Made by a program: the position numbers and the translations under genes
From: Xiheicaenibacterium sp046351325
GTDB lineage: Bacteria; Myxococcota_A; Polyangia; Polyangiales; Polyangiaceae
Length of the DNA: 64,000 bases
Direction of reading: 5' to 3'
NCBI GenBank assembly: GCA_046351325.1
Contig: JAXLYR010000011.1
Span: forward strand, 124,001-188,000
Shown here: piece by piece, positions 9,304-18,155 of the stretch
How positions within the stretch are numbered: the first letter of the stretch is position 1
How the letters are laid out: every line of letters starts with the position of its first letter
Notes under the pieces: generated by a model
What the model saw: only the letters and a program-made list of their open reading frames with translations
The model's database searches: none
Told to the model about the DNA's origin: nothing

Positions 9304-10293
9304 TCAGCCGTCGATCGACAGCACGATCTTCCCCGTGGTCTCCCGGCTCTCGAGGGCCTCGAAGGCCTTGCGCGCCTCGGCGAGCGAGTAGCGTGCGCCG
9401 ACGATCACCCGGAGCGATCCGTTCGCGGCCGCGGTCGTGAGCTCGTCGAGCGGCCTCTCGCAGAGGTCGCGGCGCGCGAGCAGCGGAGTCAGGTAATACC
9501 CGACGACGCTGAGGTTCTTCGACATCAGGCCGACGGGCTCGAGCGTCCCGCGCGTGTCCCCGCTCGCGGCCCCGAACACCACCATCCGACCGAGCGGCGC
9601 GAGGGCGGCGAGGTTCCGCTTGTAGGACTCGGTCCCGCCCACCATCTCCAAGATCAGATCGACCTCGCCGGTGGTGGCTTTGATCTGCGCGAGCACATCA
9701 CCGCGACTGTCGACTACGTGGTCGGCGCCGAGCTCCCGCGCGAGCGCGTGCTTCGAAGTCGAGCAGCTCGCGGTCACCGTCGCACCGCTCGCCTTGGCGA
9801 GCTGGATGGCGAGCACCCCGACACCACCGGCGGCAGCGTGAATCAACACCCGATCACGCCTCGACAACCGGCCCATCAGATTCAGGAGATGATGCGCCGT
9901 CAGTCCTTGCACCGGTATCGCAGCGGCCTGTTCGAACTCCAGGTTAGGCGGAATCCGGAATACGTTGCTCGCGCGCGTCACCATGCGCTCGGCGAAGGCT
10001 CGAGCGCCGAAGGCGACGACCCGATCTCCGACTGACAGCGATGTCACCTCTGTGCCGATGTCCAGGACCTCGCCGGCCACTTCCATCCCGGGGACGTCGG
10101 GCAAGGTCGGGCGCGCGAAGTACTGACCTCGAATGAACCTCGTGTCAGCGAAGTTCAAACCCGCCGCGCGGACACGAACCACCACTTGATCGGGGCGCGG
10201 CGCGCGGTCTTCGATCTCTCCCACGGAGAGCACTTCCGGCCCGCCGATCGCGTGGAAAACGAGCGCTCTCGAGCGCCCCGGTCCGCCATTCAT
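9304..10293 (-). CDS. NADPH:quinone oxidoreductase / zinc-independent medium-chain dehydrogenase
   Basis: 329 residues from the ATG at 10293. The N-terminal GroES-like part reads GPEVLSVGEIEDRAPRPDQVVVRV, then NFADTRFIRGQY and PDVPGMEVAGEV, as in the quinone oxidoreductase branch of the MDR family. The nucleotide-binding site is AAAGGVGVLAIQLAK, typical of NADPH binding in this branch. The structural zinc cysteines of alcohol dehydrogenases are absent. The upstream extension to 10416 is unlike the family and is left out. Substrate unknown: quinones or alpha,beta-unsaturated carbonyls are usual. It converges tail-to-tail with the exported protein gene (7 bases apart) and diverges from the NtrC-type regulator. 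Confidence 0.9.
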   Translation of the reverse strand: MNGGPGRSRALVFHAIGGPEVLSVGEIEDRAPRPDQVVVRVRAAGLNFADTRFIRGQYFARPTLPDVPGMEVAGEVLDIGTEVTSLSVGDRVVAFGARAFAERMVTRASNVFRIPPNLEFEQAAAIPVQGLTAHHLLNLMGRLSRRDRVLIHAAAGGVGVLAIQLAKASGATVTASCSTSKHALARELGADHVVDSRGDVLAQIKATTGEVDLILEMVGGTESYKRNLAALAPLGRMVVFGAASGDTRGTLEPVGLMSKNLSVVGYYLTPLLARRDLCERPLDELTTAAANGSLRVIVGARYSLAEARKAFEALESRETTGKIVLSIDG

Positions 10294-10487
10294 CGGAAGA
10301 ACATATCCAACCTCGCGCCACCGAGGTGGCACGCGCGCCCCTCCCAGTGCCAAATTGCTCCCGAATCTGCGAAGCTCTGCTGGCTCGACCTCTCGGTCCT
10401 GGACTCGCTTTCGCACCGCCAGCCTTCCGCGGTGGAGCCTTGACCCCTGCGGACGAGCGCCTTTTCATGGAATCGCGCGAGTAGACT

Positions 10488-11960
10488 ATGACGATGCCCG
10501 ATCCGACACCGGTCTTGGAGGGGGAGCCGCCGGTACCCTCGGTGCGCTCCACTCGACCCAAAATCGCCATCGTCGACGATCACCCGCAAATCTTAAAAGC
10601 GTTTCGGGTCTTGCTCGAGCGTGAGGGCTTTGCGGTAGACACGTTCGAACTCGCGGCGACGATCGCGGCCAAACCCCCCGCCGAATACAGGGAATACGCA
10701 GCTGTCTGCCTCGATTTGGGGTTGGGCGAGACCAACGGAATCGACGTCCTGCGCCACCTCCGCGCGAAGTCGCAGGACGTGCCTGTCATCATCGTAACCG
10801 GCGACACGATGCTCGACACCGCCATCACGGCGATGCGCGCTGGCGCCTACGACTATGTAACCAAGCCGGTCGTCGACAACCGCCTTACGCTCACGGTCAA
10901 CAAGGCTATCGAGCACTCCCAGCTCGTGCGCCGCCTGCACGATCTCACCGAGCAACTCGACGAGTCGAACTCCCAGCGCGCGCTCGTCGGCCAGAGCGCG
11001 GTGATGGCCTCTCTCACGCAATCCATCCAACGCGTGCACAACAGCGATGTCGCCGTGTGCATCCTCGGGGAGAGCGGGACCGGCAAAGAGCTGGTCGCCC
11101 GCGCCATCCATTACGAGGGCCGGCGCCGCAAAGGGCCATTCGTCGCGATCAACTGCGCCTCTATCCCGGAGAACCTCCAAGAGAGCGAGCTCTTCGGTCA
11201 CGAGCGCGGCGCCTTCACGGGCGCTTTGACCACGCAGAAGGGGCGCTTCGAGCAGGCCGAGGGCGGCACGCTGTTCCTCGACGAGATCGGGGACACGACC
11301 CCGGCCACGCAGGTCAAACTCCTGCGCGCACTCCAGGAGAAGAGCATTCGGAGAGTCGGCGGCACCACCGACATCAAGACCGACGCGCGTGTCATCACCG
11401 CAACCCACCGCGACCTCGAGGGGATGGTCCGACGCGGCGAATTCCGGGAAGACCTCTATTTCCGACTCATGGTCTTCCCCATCGAGGTTCCCCCGCTGCG
11501 CGATCGCAGAGGCGATATACCCCTCCTCGTCGCCCACTTCTTGAAGCGGTATCGCGACGACGTCGGACGCCCCGTCAATCGGCTCTCGCCCGACGCCCTC
11601 GAAGCCCTGATGACCCATGATTGGCCGGGCAACGTCCGCGAGCTGGAGAACATCGTGCACCGGGCCATGCTCACGTCGACGAGCGATTGCATCGAGCTCG
11701 CTGACTTGCCCGCGTCGCTCCGTAATCCGGTTTTGCCTACCCTCCCCGAGTCGAAGGCCCCGCCGAGCGGCAGCGCTACACCCGAGTCCGGACTGCCGAC
11801 GCTCAACCTCCACAACCTCGAGTCGCTCGCGATTCAGGCCGCGTTGAAGGAGACACAGGGCCACATCGCGAACGCGGCGAAGCTCCTCGGACTCGGGCGC
11901 GCGACCCTCTATCGCAGGCTCGTCGATATCGGTCTCAAGGTGGACGTCAAAAAGGAGTAA
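10488..11960 (+). CDS. NtrC-family sigma54-dependent response regulator
   Basis: 490 residues. Receiver domain about 25-140: acidic pair DD at 30-31, phospho-acceptor D76 (CLDLGLG) and K126 (YVTKPV). AAA+ sigma54 activator domain about 167-395: Walker A GESGTGKE 194-201, the sigma54-contacting GAFTGA loop at 241-246, and Walker B GGTLFLDEIGD. A Fis-type helix-turn-helix ends the protein (HIANAAKLLGLGRATLYRRL). All key residues are intact, so it should be a phosphorylation-controlled activator of sigma54 promoters. No histidine kinase gene is nearby, so its partner lies elsewhere. It ends 11 bases from the convergent permease gene. Confidence 0.95.
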   Translation: MTMPDPTPVLEGEPPVPSVRSTRPKIAIVDDHPQILKAFRVLLEREGFAVDTFELAATIAAKPPAEYREYAAVCLDLGLGETNGIDVLRHLRAKSQDVPVIIVTGDTMLDTAITAMRAGAYDYVTKPVVDNRLTLTVNKAIEHSQLVRRLHDLTEQLDESNSQRALVGQSAVMASLTQSIQRVHNSDVAVCILGESGTGKELVARAIHYEGRRRKGPFVAINCASIPENLQESELFGHERGAFTGALTTQKGRFEQAEGGTLFLDEIGDTTPATQVKLLRALQEKSIRRVGGTTDIKTDARVITATHRDLEGMVRRGEFREDLYFRLMVFPIEVPPLRDRRGDIPLLVAHFLKRYRDDVGRPVNRLSPDALEALMTHDWPGNVRELENIVHRAMLTSTSDCIELADLPASLRNPVLPTLPESKAPPSGSATPESGLPTLNLHNLESLAIQAALKETQGHIANAAKLLGLGRATLYRRLVDIGLKVDVKKE

Positions 11961-11971
11961 GCGTCTCGTCG

Positions 11972-13315
11972 TCAGCCGGCTCGGCGCCGAGCCCACAGGG
12001 CATAAACCCCTATCCCGACGACGAGCGCCCCGAAGCCATATGCCGATTCGACGGGTCGCTCGACGAGCGCGCCCAGCGAGACGCCCACCTCGAAGAGGAT
12101 GACGACGACGGTCGCGTAGAGCGGCGCTCGAATGAGCCCCGGCGGAGCCTCGGCCTTGCGGACGACCAGCTGCACCGCCGCGACCGCAGCCTGAAATGCA
12201 GCGTCCACGAACGCGATGCCGACGAGGAGGACATCGGCGTTCGAGCCGACGAAGACCGCACCACAAGCCATCAAGCCCTGGAGCGCGACGGCCACGGACG
12301 GCCGCTCGGTCTTCGGATTGAGTCGCCCCGCCCGCTCGAAGAACAGGCCGTCTTTGGCCATCGCGTAGACGACGAACGGAAACCCGAGGCACACCGTATT
12401 GAGGATCCCGGCCGCCGAGACCACGATGACCGCCGCGAGGACCTTGCCGGCGGCGCTGCCCATCGCGAGCGACATGGCGTCGGCAGCAGGGCTCTGCGTC
12501 GCGACCAGCCCGTCGTGAGACAAGAGCGCGAGGTACGATACGTTTACAGCAAGGTAAGCCACGAGCACGACTGAAATGCCGGCCATGATCCCGCGCGGGA
12601 CGGACCGCGCGGGGTCGCGCACCGAGCCGGCGATATAGGTGCCGTGATAGGCCCCGCCGAACGAGAAGAGCACGGGCACCAAACCCAATAGGACCCAAGA
12701 GACGAGGCCCCCGGGCGCGGAGGTCGTGCGCGCCGCGACGACGCCGTGAGCGTGGCCCCTGAAGAGGCCGACGAGGATCAGCGCGACGAGGGCGGACACC
12801 TTGAAGATCGCCATTCCGACTTGGATGCGACCCCCCGTCTTCAAGCCGAGGAGGTTCGCGCCCGTGAACAAGGCAATAGCGCCCACCGCGATGAGCTTCG
12901 AGAGCGTGCTCGACATCGGGCCAGTCAAGACCGCGAGGTTGCTGACGAGGACGAGCGCGATCGCCGCCATCGCCCCGGGCTGAATCACCAGCAGCTGAAG
13001 CCAGCCATAGAGGAACGCGAGCGGCCGCCCTACCCTCTTGCCGTAGCCCTCGCGCAGAAAGGCGTAGATGCCGCCGGCCTCGGGGAATCGCCCGCCGAGC
13101 TCGGCGTAGACGAGAGCCCCAGCGACCGAGATGACACCGCCGAGGACCCAAACGAGGACGATCCACGCTGGGCTCGGCAGGGCCCGAGCCAGGGTCGCAG
13201 GAGTGAAGAAGATCCCGACGCCGATGATGGCGCCGATGACGACCGACGCGACATGTACCGCGCCGAGGGGCCGATGCTCGTGCGCCGCGCCCGGCTCAGG
13301 CGCGGCGGACTTCAC
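11972..13315 (-). CDS. APC-superfamily amino-acid permease
   Basis: 447 residues with about 12 predicted membrane helices. The start of helix 1 has the APC motif VIGAIIGVGIFFTP, the unwound glycine region that binds the substrate amino group and carboxylate; RFPEAGGIYAFLREGYG after helix 2 is also typical. It most resembles the LAT/amino-acid exchanger and AdiC/YjeH-like branch. Substrate unknown. The start is GTG at 13315, overlapping the TGA of the upstream lipoprotein gene (GTGA), so the two are co-translated. Amino-acid uptake or exchange at the inner membrane is the likely role. Confidence 0.9.
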   Translation of the reverse strand: MKSAAPEPGAAHEHRPLGAVHVASVVIGAIIGVGIFFTPATLARALPSPAWIVLVWVLGGVISVAGALVYAELGGRFPEAGGIYAFLREGYGKRVGRPLAFLYGWLQLLVIQPGAMAAIALVLVSNLAVLTGPMSSTLSKLIAVGAIALFTGANLLGLKTGGRIQVGMAIFKVSALVALILVGLFRGHAHGVVAARTTSAPGGLVSWVLLGLVPVLFSFGGAYHGTYIAGSVRDPARSVPRGIMAGISVVLVAYLAVNVSYLALLSHDGLVATQSPAADAMSLAMGSAAGKVLAAVIVVSAAGILNTVCLGFPFVVYAMAKDGLFFERAGRLNPKTERPSVAVALQGLMACGAVFVGSNADVLLVGIAFVDAAFQAAVAAVQLVVRKAEAPPGLIRAPLYATVVVILFEVGVSLGALVERPVESAYGFGALVVGIGVYALWARRRAG

Positions 13316-14553
13316 GGGTCTTCGATGGGCCGTTGATTGAACCGATTATAGTCGGCCGACGCTGGGACGAAGTCGACGGTGATGACCTCACGGAATCGCC
13401 TCGTATTGCCGTCTTTGTCGACCTCGACATCGGCGGAGAGCGTAGAGGAATGGCCGAGATTGCTCGACGAGATTCGCGCGCTCGCCTCTCCACTGTCGAC
13501 GGGTGCGCGGGGCTCCAGATCGCCGACGAGTGAGAGATAACCCTGCGCGCTCGGCGCCGATTGGCTCTTTGCGGGGATGGTCAGCGCCTCGAAGGCCGCA
13601 GTCTCGAGCAAGGTCGACTCGAACTGTGCGAAGAGCCGCGGGCTCGCGAACCACTTCACCCCGCGGACCTCGCCACCGACGCCGTACGCGAGCCCCACCA
13701 TCTCGTTGCGATCACCGTCGAGCTCACGCGCGAGCTTCACCGCGATCGCCTGGCGCTGCGTGCGAAAAGAGGAGTTGTCGACCGCGCCGAGGAACGTCCC
13801 CGAAGGTGTCGACGTGTTGTGCTCGGCGTTGAGGGAGGCCACGAGATCCCAAACGCGGTGCTGGTCTCCGTCGTATTCGGCAGCGCTTCGGATGATGGAC
13901 GGGGTCAACAGGGAGGCCACTTGAAAGCGGCCTTTGGTCTCCTGTCCGGCGCGGTCGTCGGCCCACCGCCCTTGTTCGACGCAATAGACCTGAATATCGG
14001 CTGACTTCCCCGGCGCGAGGACCAGGTCCTCACCGACCTGTCGGTCCTGTTTGCCGCCCACGACCAGCGTACCGGCGAGCACGAGAATGGGGATCGCGCC
14101 GCGGTTCTCGATGACCAGCGTACCGACGGTCGCGGGCCGGTCCGAACGCGCCTCGCTCGGTTGCGTCGGTGCGACCGTGGTCGGGTCGCCCTCGGCGTCC
14201 ATTTCGCGAACAACCGCGTAACCACGCTCGATCGCGAGAGAGAGCGGCATCATCGCGCCGACGTCGCGCGGACTGTCGGCGAACACCGCATGAACCGTGA
14301 CCCGATCGACAGTGTGGGCGGCGCCGAGCGAGTGCGCCGAGCCCAACCGGCCGACGCGCGCAGAGCGTGGCTGGTGCTGCGCCGTCGCCTCGTCGGCGCG
14401 TGCTCGAGCCTCCGAATCTGTGGCGCTGTCGTGAGAGGACCAATCGTCTACGGCGTGATCCTGTTTGGGCTTGGTGTCACACCCAGCTAGCCCGAGCAAA
14501 CCTGCCGATACGGCAGCCAAGAACATGAGCCTTCGGTCGCGTGCTGCTTTCAT
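13312..14553 (-). CDS. Lipoprotein with ARPP-1/DUF6569-like domain
   Basis: 413 residues from the ATG at 14553, with a clear lipoprotein signal (MFLAAVSAGLLGLAGC, lipid Cys about residue 26). After a polar linker, residues about 110-300 carry motifs I associate with the ARPP-1 (DUF6569) family: IENRGAIPILVLAGTLVVGGKQDRQ and, later, CVEQGRW. Members of this family have no settled biochemical role. A longer open frame to 14613 lacks a better start and is not used. It is coupled to the permease gene by a GTGA overlap. This suggests an envelope protein that works with, or is only co-regulated with, amino-acid transport (inference). Confidence 0.72.
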   Translation of the reverse strand: MKAARDRRLMFLAAVSAGLLGLAGCDTKPKQDHAVDDWSSHDSATDSEARARADEATAQHQPRSARVGRLGSAHSLGAAHTVDRVTVHAVFADSPRDVGAMMPLSLAIERGYAVVREMDAEGDPTTVAPTQPSEARSDRPATVGTLVIENRGAIPILVLAGTLVVGGKQDRQVGEDLVLAPGKSADIQVYCVEQGRWADDRAGQETKGRFQVASLLTPSIIRSAAEYDGDQHRVWDLVASLNAEHNTSTPSGTFLGAVDNSSFRTQRQAIAVKLARELDGDRNEMVGLAYGVGGEVRGVKWFASPRLFAQFESTLLETAAFEALTIPAKSQSAPSAQGYLSLVGDLEPRAPVDSGEASARISSSNLGHSSTLSADVEVDKDGNTRRFREVITVDFVPASADYNRFNQRPIEDP

Positions 14554-14836
14554 ATTCCCTCGGCTGGTTCGAACCGTGGCCGTACGCCCGCCGCATCCGC
14601 CCCATTCCCACACCCGCGAGTGCGGGCCTTTTTCCCTCGAGATCGAGCGGCTTCGAGCAGGCTATGGCTTTAACATCGGCATATCTACGTCCCGCGCGGT
14701 CTCGAGATCTGTTGGGTCACAAATGATTCTACGCTGGGGCCTCTCGGATGAAAGCCCATCTCGGGCAATGTGGTCCGGCTCACTCACACGAGGACTGCGG
14801 ATTGTTCATCAACCCGCGCCGATAGAAGGTTAAACT
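14554..14836. promoter_or_regulatory. Divergent intergenic region between lipoprotein-permease operon and sigma54 activator
   Basis: 283 bases without a convincing gene. It should hold the promoters for both divergent units. A terminator-like hairpin on + at 14613-14633 is listed separately. The segment 14640-14730 is relatively AT-rich for this genome. I see no clear -24/-12 sigma54 promoter (GG-N10-GC). A ribosome site (AAGG, about 14826-14829) sits before the GTG at 14837. Confidence 0.4.
14613..14633 (+). terminator. Terminator-like hairpin with U-tract in a divergent promoter region
   Basis: CCCGC, loop GAGT, GCGGG, two C, then five T on the + strand. The stem is short but the layout is that of an intrinsic terminator. 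No + gene lies upstream, so it would end only an antisense or leader transcript starting within about 60 bases or inside the lipoprotein gene. Confidence 0.4.
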
Positions 14837-16504
14837 GTGAGGCTGATGTCCCGAGCGGACGCTCAGCTTTCGACCCTCGATGGTTTATCCGGCGACCACC
14901 CGAGCGGCGCGTCGGCGGTTCTGACTGTTCCTATGCTGACAGTGCTCAGCCACCCGAACCTCCAAAGGGTCGGGGAGCGCGCGCTGCTCATGGGGCTAGC
15001 GCGTGGGGGAACCATCAATCTGTCGCGCCTCGAGCCCGAGTTCACCCGCATCGGCGCGGCGACTGGTGAGCCTCTCTTCGATCAACACGTCAGCCGCAAT
15101 CCACTCAAGATCCTGCGACTGGGTGACGGTCGGGTGCGCTTCGATCGCTCGGAGACCCCGCTCCGCGTCGCGATCGACGGCGAGCCGCTCGACGGGCCCC
15201 GCGACTTCGATGCGAACGCTCTCGAGCGCGGCCTCGTCCTCGAGCTTGCGGAGCGAATCGTGCTCTTGCTTCACGAGGGCGAGCCCGAACCTGCGCCCGA
15301 CGATGGGCTCGGCTTCGTGGGGGAGAGCGTCGCGATCTCTCGACTTCGGCGCGATGTCCGGCGGCTCACCGATCTCGACATCACGACGCTCATCGTCGGA
15401 GAGACGGGCGTCGGCAAAGAGCTCGTGGCGCGTGCGATCCACGACGCTGGCCCGCGCGCGACCCTTCCTTTCATTCCTGTCAACATGGGCGCCATTCCGC
15501 CCTCGCTCGCCGGCGCCGAGCTCTTCGGCTGCGAGCGCGGGGCCTACACTGGTGCGCTCCGGGCGCGGCCCGGACATTTCGCGGCGGCCGGGAACGGCAC
15601 GTTGTTCCTCGACGAGATCGGGGAGGCTCCGCTCGACGTGCAAGCCATCCTGCTGCGCGCGCTCGACGACGGCGAGGTTCAGACGGTCGGCGCACCCGAG
15701 CCTCGGCGCATCAAGGCTCGAATCATCGCGGCCACCGACGTCGACCTCGAGGAGCGCGTCGCGCGCGGCGTCTTTCGAGCGGCGCTCTTGCACCGATTGG
15801 CGACGTTCACGCTGGTCGTGCCGCCGCTGCGCGCTCGGCGCGACGACATCGGCAGACTCATCGCTCATTTCCTGAAGCTCGAGATCGAGAGGACGAGCGA
15901 GAGCTCGAGCCCCGCGCCAGAGCCGGTGTTGCCCGCGACGGTGGTGAGCGAGCTCACTCGCTACGATTGGCCCGGCAACGTGCGCCAACTCCGCAATGTG
16001 GTTCGGCAGCTCGTCGTCCAAAGCCGGGGCGCCAAGACCTTCTACGCTGACGCTGGTGTAACTCGACTGCTCTCGCGCTTCGGCGGTTCGTACCAGTCGA
16101 GCCGCGCCGACGCGGCCCCACCCTCCGAGGGACGCGAGCGCAATCGCAAGCCGAACTCGGTTACCGAGTCCGAGCTCGTGGAGGCCCTGCGCGCGAGCCG
16201 CTGGGATCTCAAGAACACGGCGGAGCGATTGGGGATCTCGCGAACGTCCCTCTACGCGCTCGTCGAGGCAAAAGGCGTAGTGCGCCTCGCGAGCGAGCTC
16301 GCCCCCGAGGAGATCTCGCGATGTCACAAGGACTGTGACGGGGACATCAACCTCATGGTCGAGCGATTGGAGGTCTCGCGATATGCCCTCTCACGACGCA
16401 TGCGCGAGCTCCGGCTCGGGCCTTACGACGTGAAGGACGGTCGCGACGTCGCGAGCCCGCCCACCCCGATTCCCCGCCTTCGAGAGCGCGACGACAGCAA
16501 CTGA
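14837..16504 (+). CDS. FHA-type sigma54 activator with two C-terminal HTH segments
   Basis: 555 residues. Instead of a receiver it has an N-terminal FHA-like beta domain (about 30-150; DQHVSRNPLKI fits the phosphothreonine-binding SR motif), so it probably senses Ser/Thr phosphorylation. AAA+ domain about 158-400: Walker A GETGVGKE 188-195 and Walker B GTLFLDEIGE. The sigma54 loop is GAYTGA (235-240) in place of GAFTGA, an accepted variant. The C-terminus has two Fis-like helix-turn-helices in a row (LKNTAERLGISRTSLYALV and INLMVERLEVSRYALSRRM). The GTG start at 14837 has AAGG six bases upstream; an ATG three codons in is the alternative. It diverges from the lipoprotein-permease pair, a possible target. 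Confidence 0.88.
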   Translation: MRLMSRADAQLSTLDGLSGDHPSGASAVLTVPMLTVLSHPNLQRVGERALLMGLARGGTINLSRLEPEFTRIGAATGEPLFDQHVSRNPLKILRLGDGRVRFDRSETPLRVAIDGEPLDGPRDFDANALERGLVLELAERIVLLLHEGEPEPAPDDGLGFVGESVAISRLRRDVRRLTDLDITTLIVGETGVGKELVARAIHDAGPRATLPFIPVNMGAIPPSLAGAELFGCERGAYTGALRARPGHFAAAGNGTLFLDEIGEAPLDVQAILLRALDDGEVQTVGAPEPRRIKARIIAATDVDLEERVARGVFRAALLHRLATFTLVVPPLRARRDDIGRLIAHFLKLEIERTSESSSPAPEPVLPATVVSELTRYDWPGNVRQLRNVVRQLVVQSRGAKTFYADAGVTRLLSRFGGSYQSSRADAAPPSEGRERNRKPNSVTESELVEALRASRWDLKNTAERLGISRTSLYALVEAKGVVRLASELAPEEISRCHKDCDGDINLMVERLEVSRYALSRRMRELRLGPYDVKDGRDVASPPTPIPRLRERDDSN

Positions 16505-16508
16505 CCGC

Positions 16509-18119
16509 TCAGTCGCTCGTAGCCGGCCCGCTGGCAATGACCCCGCTGGCAATGACCTCGGAGGCCGCGCGAACCCCCGATTGGAGCGCGCCGTTGATGT
16601 AGCCACCGACCCAGTCGGTCGCGGTCTCGGCGGACGCCCAATGGATGCGACCAAAGGGCTCACGGAGATACTTGCCGTGAGTCGTGAACTTACCGGGAGG
16701 AAAGAAGGACGCCGGGCAACCACCCGAGAACGAGGCCTTGTCCCAAAGCTTCTCGTGGTACTCTTTGAAGTTTGCGTCGATCGTGTTTCGCGGGACCTCG
16801 AAGAGCGTCGACCAGTGGTGTAGGACGCGGTCCTTGCGCTGATCCACCGTGAGCGAAGCCATCTCGTCGGCGCGCGATCCGACGATGAACCCCATCAAGC
16901 AGTGAACAGTCGTGTCAGCTTTGCCCTCGAGCTCGAAGCTGTTGTTCATGGTCCAAACAATCGGACAATCATGGGTGTTGCGTGCGCTCAGCGTATACCC
17001 CGATGCGCCGCGCTCCTCGCGCCACCACGGCGTATTGAACACCGCGAAGGTCTTGATGGTCCGCCCCATGACGACCAGCTCCGCGAGCTCGGCGTGCTGC
17101 TGGGGGAGGCCCACAATCCCGAGGCTATTGCGGAAATGGGGAGAGACCGCGACGATGACGCGGTCTGCCCGGTAGATGTGCCCGTCCTTCGTCGTGACGG
17201 CGACGTGATCCGGGTGATTCTCCATCTTCACCGAGCCCTTCCCGACGAGCATGGTCGCCGGCGGCAAGGTCGCGCCGCCCGCCCAAGGCGGATTGGGGTC
17301 TACGACCGTAGCTGCCAATCGCCGCGGGAGGTCGATTGCCCCCCTTCGAAAGCGATAGGAGTCAGCGCCCCCACCAACAGCCATGACGTTCACGAACGAC
17401 CCGCCAGTCGCGCAGTAGTAGACGAGATAGAGCATTGAGAGCTCGGTCGTCTCGCACGACAGGGCAGCGCGGACACCGACGCGCAGCAAATCCCCCACGA
17501 GCGGGTTCGTGATTGCGGCTTTCAGCCAGTCTTCTACCGATATTTGGTCGAGCTGCGCGAGCTGCGGGTCGTCCCAAGGGTTGTGAAGGAAACAACGGCA
17601 CTTGAGGACGAGCGCCTCGAGCATGGCGCAGTTCGCCGTGAGCTGGTCGGAGTTCGAGGGCGCGCCGGGAGGTGGAGGGAGGAGCCGCTGCGGCGGCACG
17701 AAGCCCGCGAGCAGACCCAGAGAGCGACGCAGGTTGGCGCGAATAGACGGGTTGGGAGCGTCTGGGACGCCGAAGGAGCGGTGGTTGTACTTGAAGAGTC
17801 GCCCATACGCCGGGTCGACTGCCGACGACCACTCGATGCGATGGTAGAACTCGGGGTGAAGATCGTTGGAGATGCGCTCGATGCCCAAGAGCTCCACGAA
17901 GCGCATCGTGTAGCTCTGCAAAGGACCGAAGTAGGCAGCGCCCAAATCGATACCCGTGTGCTCGGATTTTTCCAAAGTCTCAATTCGACCACCAATCTGA
18001 TCGCGCTCCTCGAGGATGAGGACACGCTTACCGGCTTGTCGGAGAACGAAGGCTGCAGCCAAGCCAGCCGCACCGGCACCAACCACGATTGCGTCGTAAG
18101 AGTCAGGCGAGGAGTTCAT
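16509..18119 (-). CDS. Flavin-dependent amine oxidase-like oxidoreductase
   Basis: 536 residues. The FAD dinucleotide-binding site GAGAAG is at 14-19 with the acid at the end of strand 2 (LILEERDQIGGR). The C-terminus has the amine-oxidase FAD motif GRIHWASAETATDWVGGYINGALQSG. This fits the monoamine oxidase / phytoene-desaturase-like flavoprotein group; the substrate is unknown. No signal peptide, so cytoplasmic. It is the last gene of a minus-strand array, 36 bases after the large kinase. The last codons contain a perfect 15-base tandem duplication (16527-16557) that encodes VIASG twice. Confidence 0.88.
   Translation of the reverse strand: MNSSPDSYDAIVVGAGAAGLAAAFVLRQAGKRVLILEERDQIGGRIETLEKSEHTGIDLGAAYFGPLQSYTMRFVELLGIERISNDLHPEFYHRIEWSSAVDPAYGRLFKYNHRSFGVPDAPNPSIRANLRRSLGLLAGFVPPQRLLPPPPGAPSNSDQLTANCAMLEALVLKCRCFLHNPWDDPQLAQLDQISVEDWLKAAITNPLVGDLLRVGVRAALSCETTELSMLYLVYYCATGGSFVNVMAVGGGADSYRFRRGAIDLPRRLAATVVDPNPPWAGGATLPPATMLVGKGSVKMENHPDHVAVTTKDGHIYRADRVIVAVSPHFRNSLGIVGLPQQHAELAELVVMGRTIKTFAVFNTPWWREERGASGYTLSARNTHDCPIVWTMNNSFELEGKADTTVHCLMGFIVGSRADEMASLTVDQRKDRVLHHWSTLFEVPRNTIDANFKEYHEKLWDKASFSGGCPASFFPPGKFTTHGKYLREPFGRIHWASAETATDWVGGYINGALQSGVRAASEVIASGVIASGPATSD
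16527..16557. repeat. Perfect 15-bp tandem duplication at the end of the amine oxidase gene
   Basis: Two head-to-tail copies of ccgctggcaatgacc with one further matching base. It adds one in-frame VIASG unit a few codons before the stop. It looks like a recent slippage event and probably has little effect. Confidence 0.85.
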
Positions 18120-18155
18120 GGCGTGCGCTTGTGCAACGCGCGCGCCATCTGTCGC

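Noticed and set aside
10593..13166. Very long minus-strand frame over the response regulator and permease genes
   Set aside because: Antisense of the response regulator and out of frame with the permease; low complexity only.
14565..14612. tRNA-like T-loop (GGTTCGAACC) before a terminator-like hairpin
   Set aside because: No T-stem pairing, anticodon arm or acceptor stem could be built around it; not called as a tRNA or att remnant.
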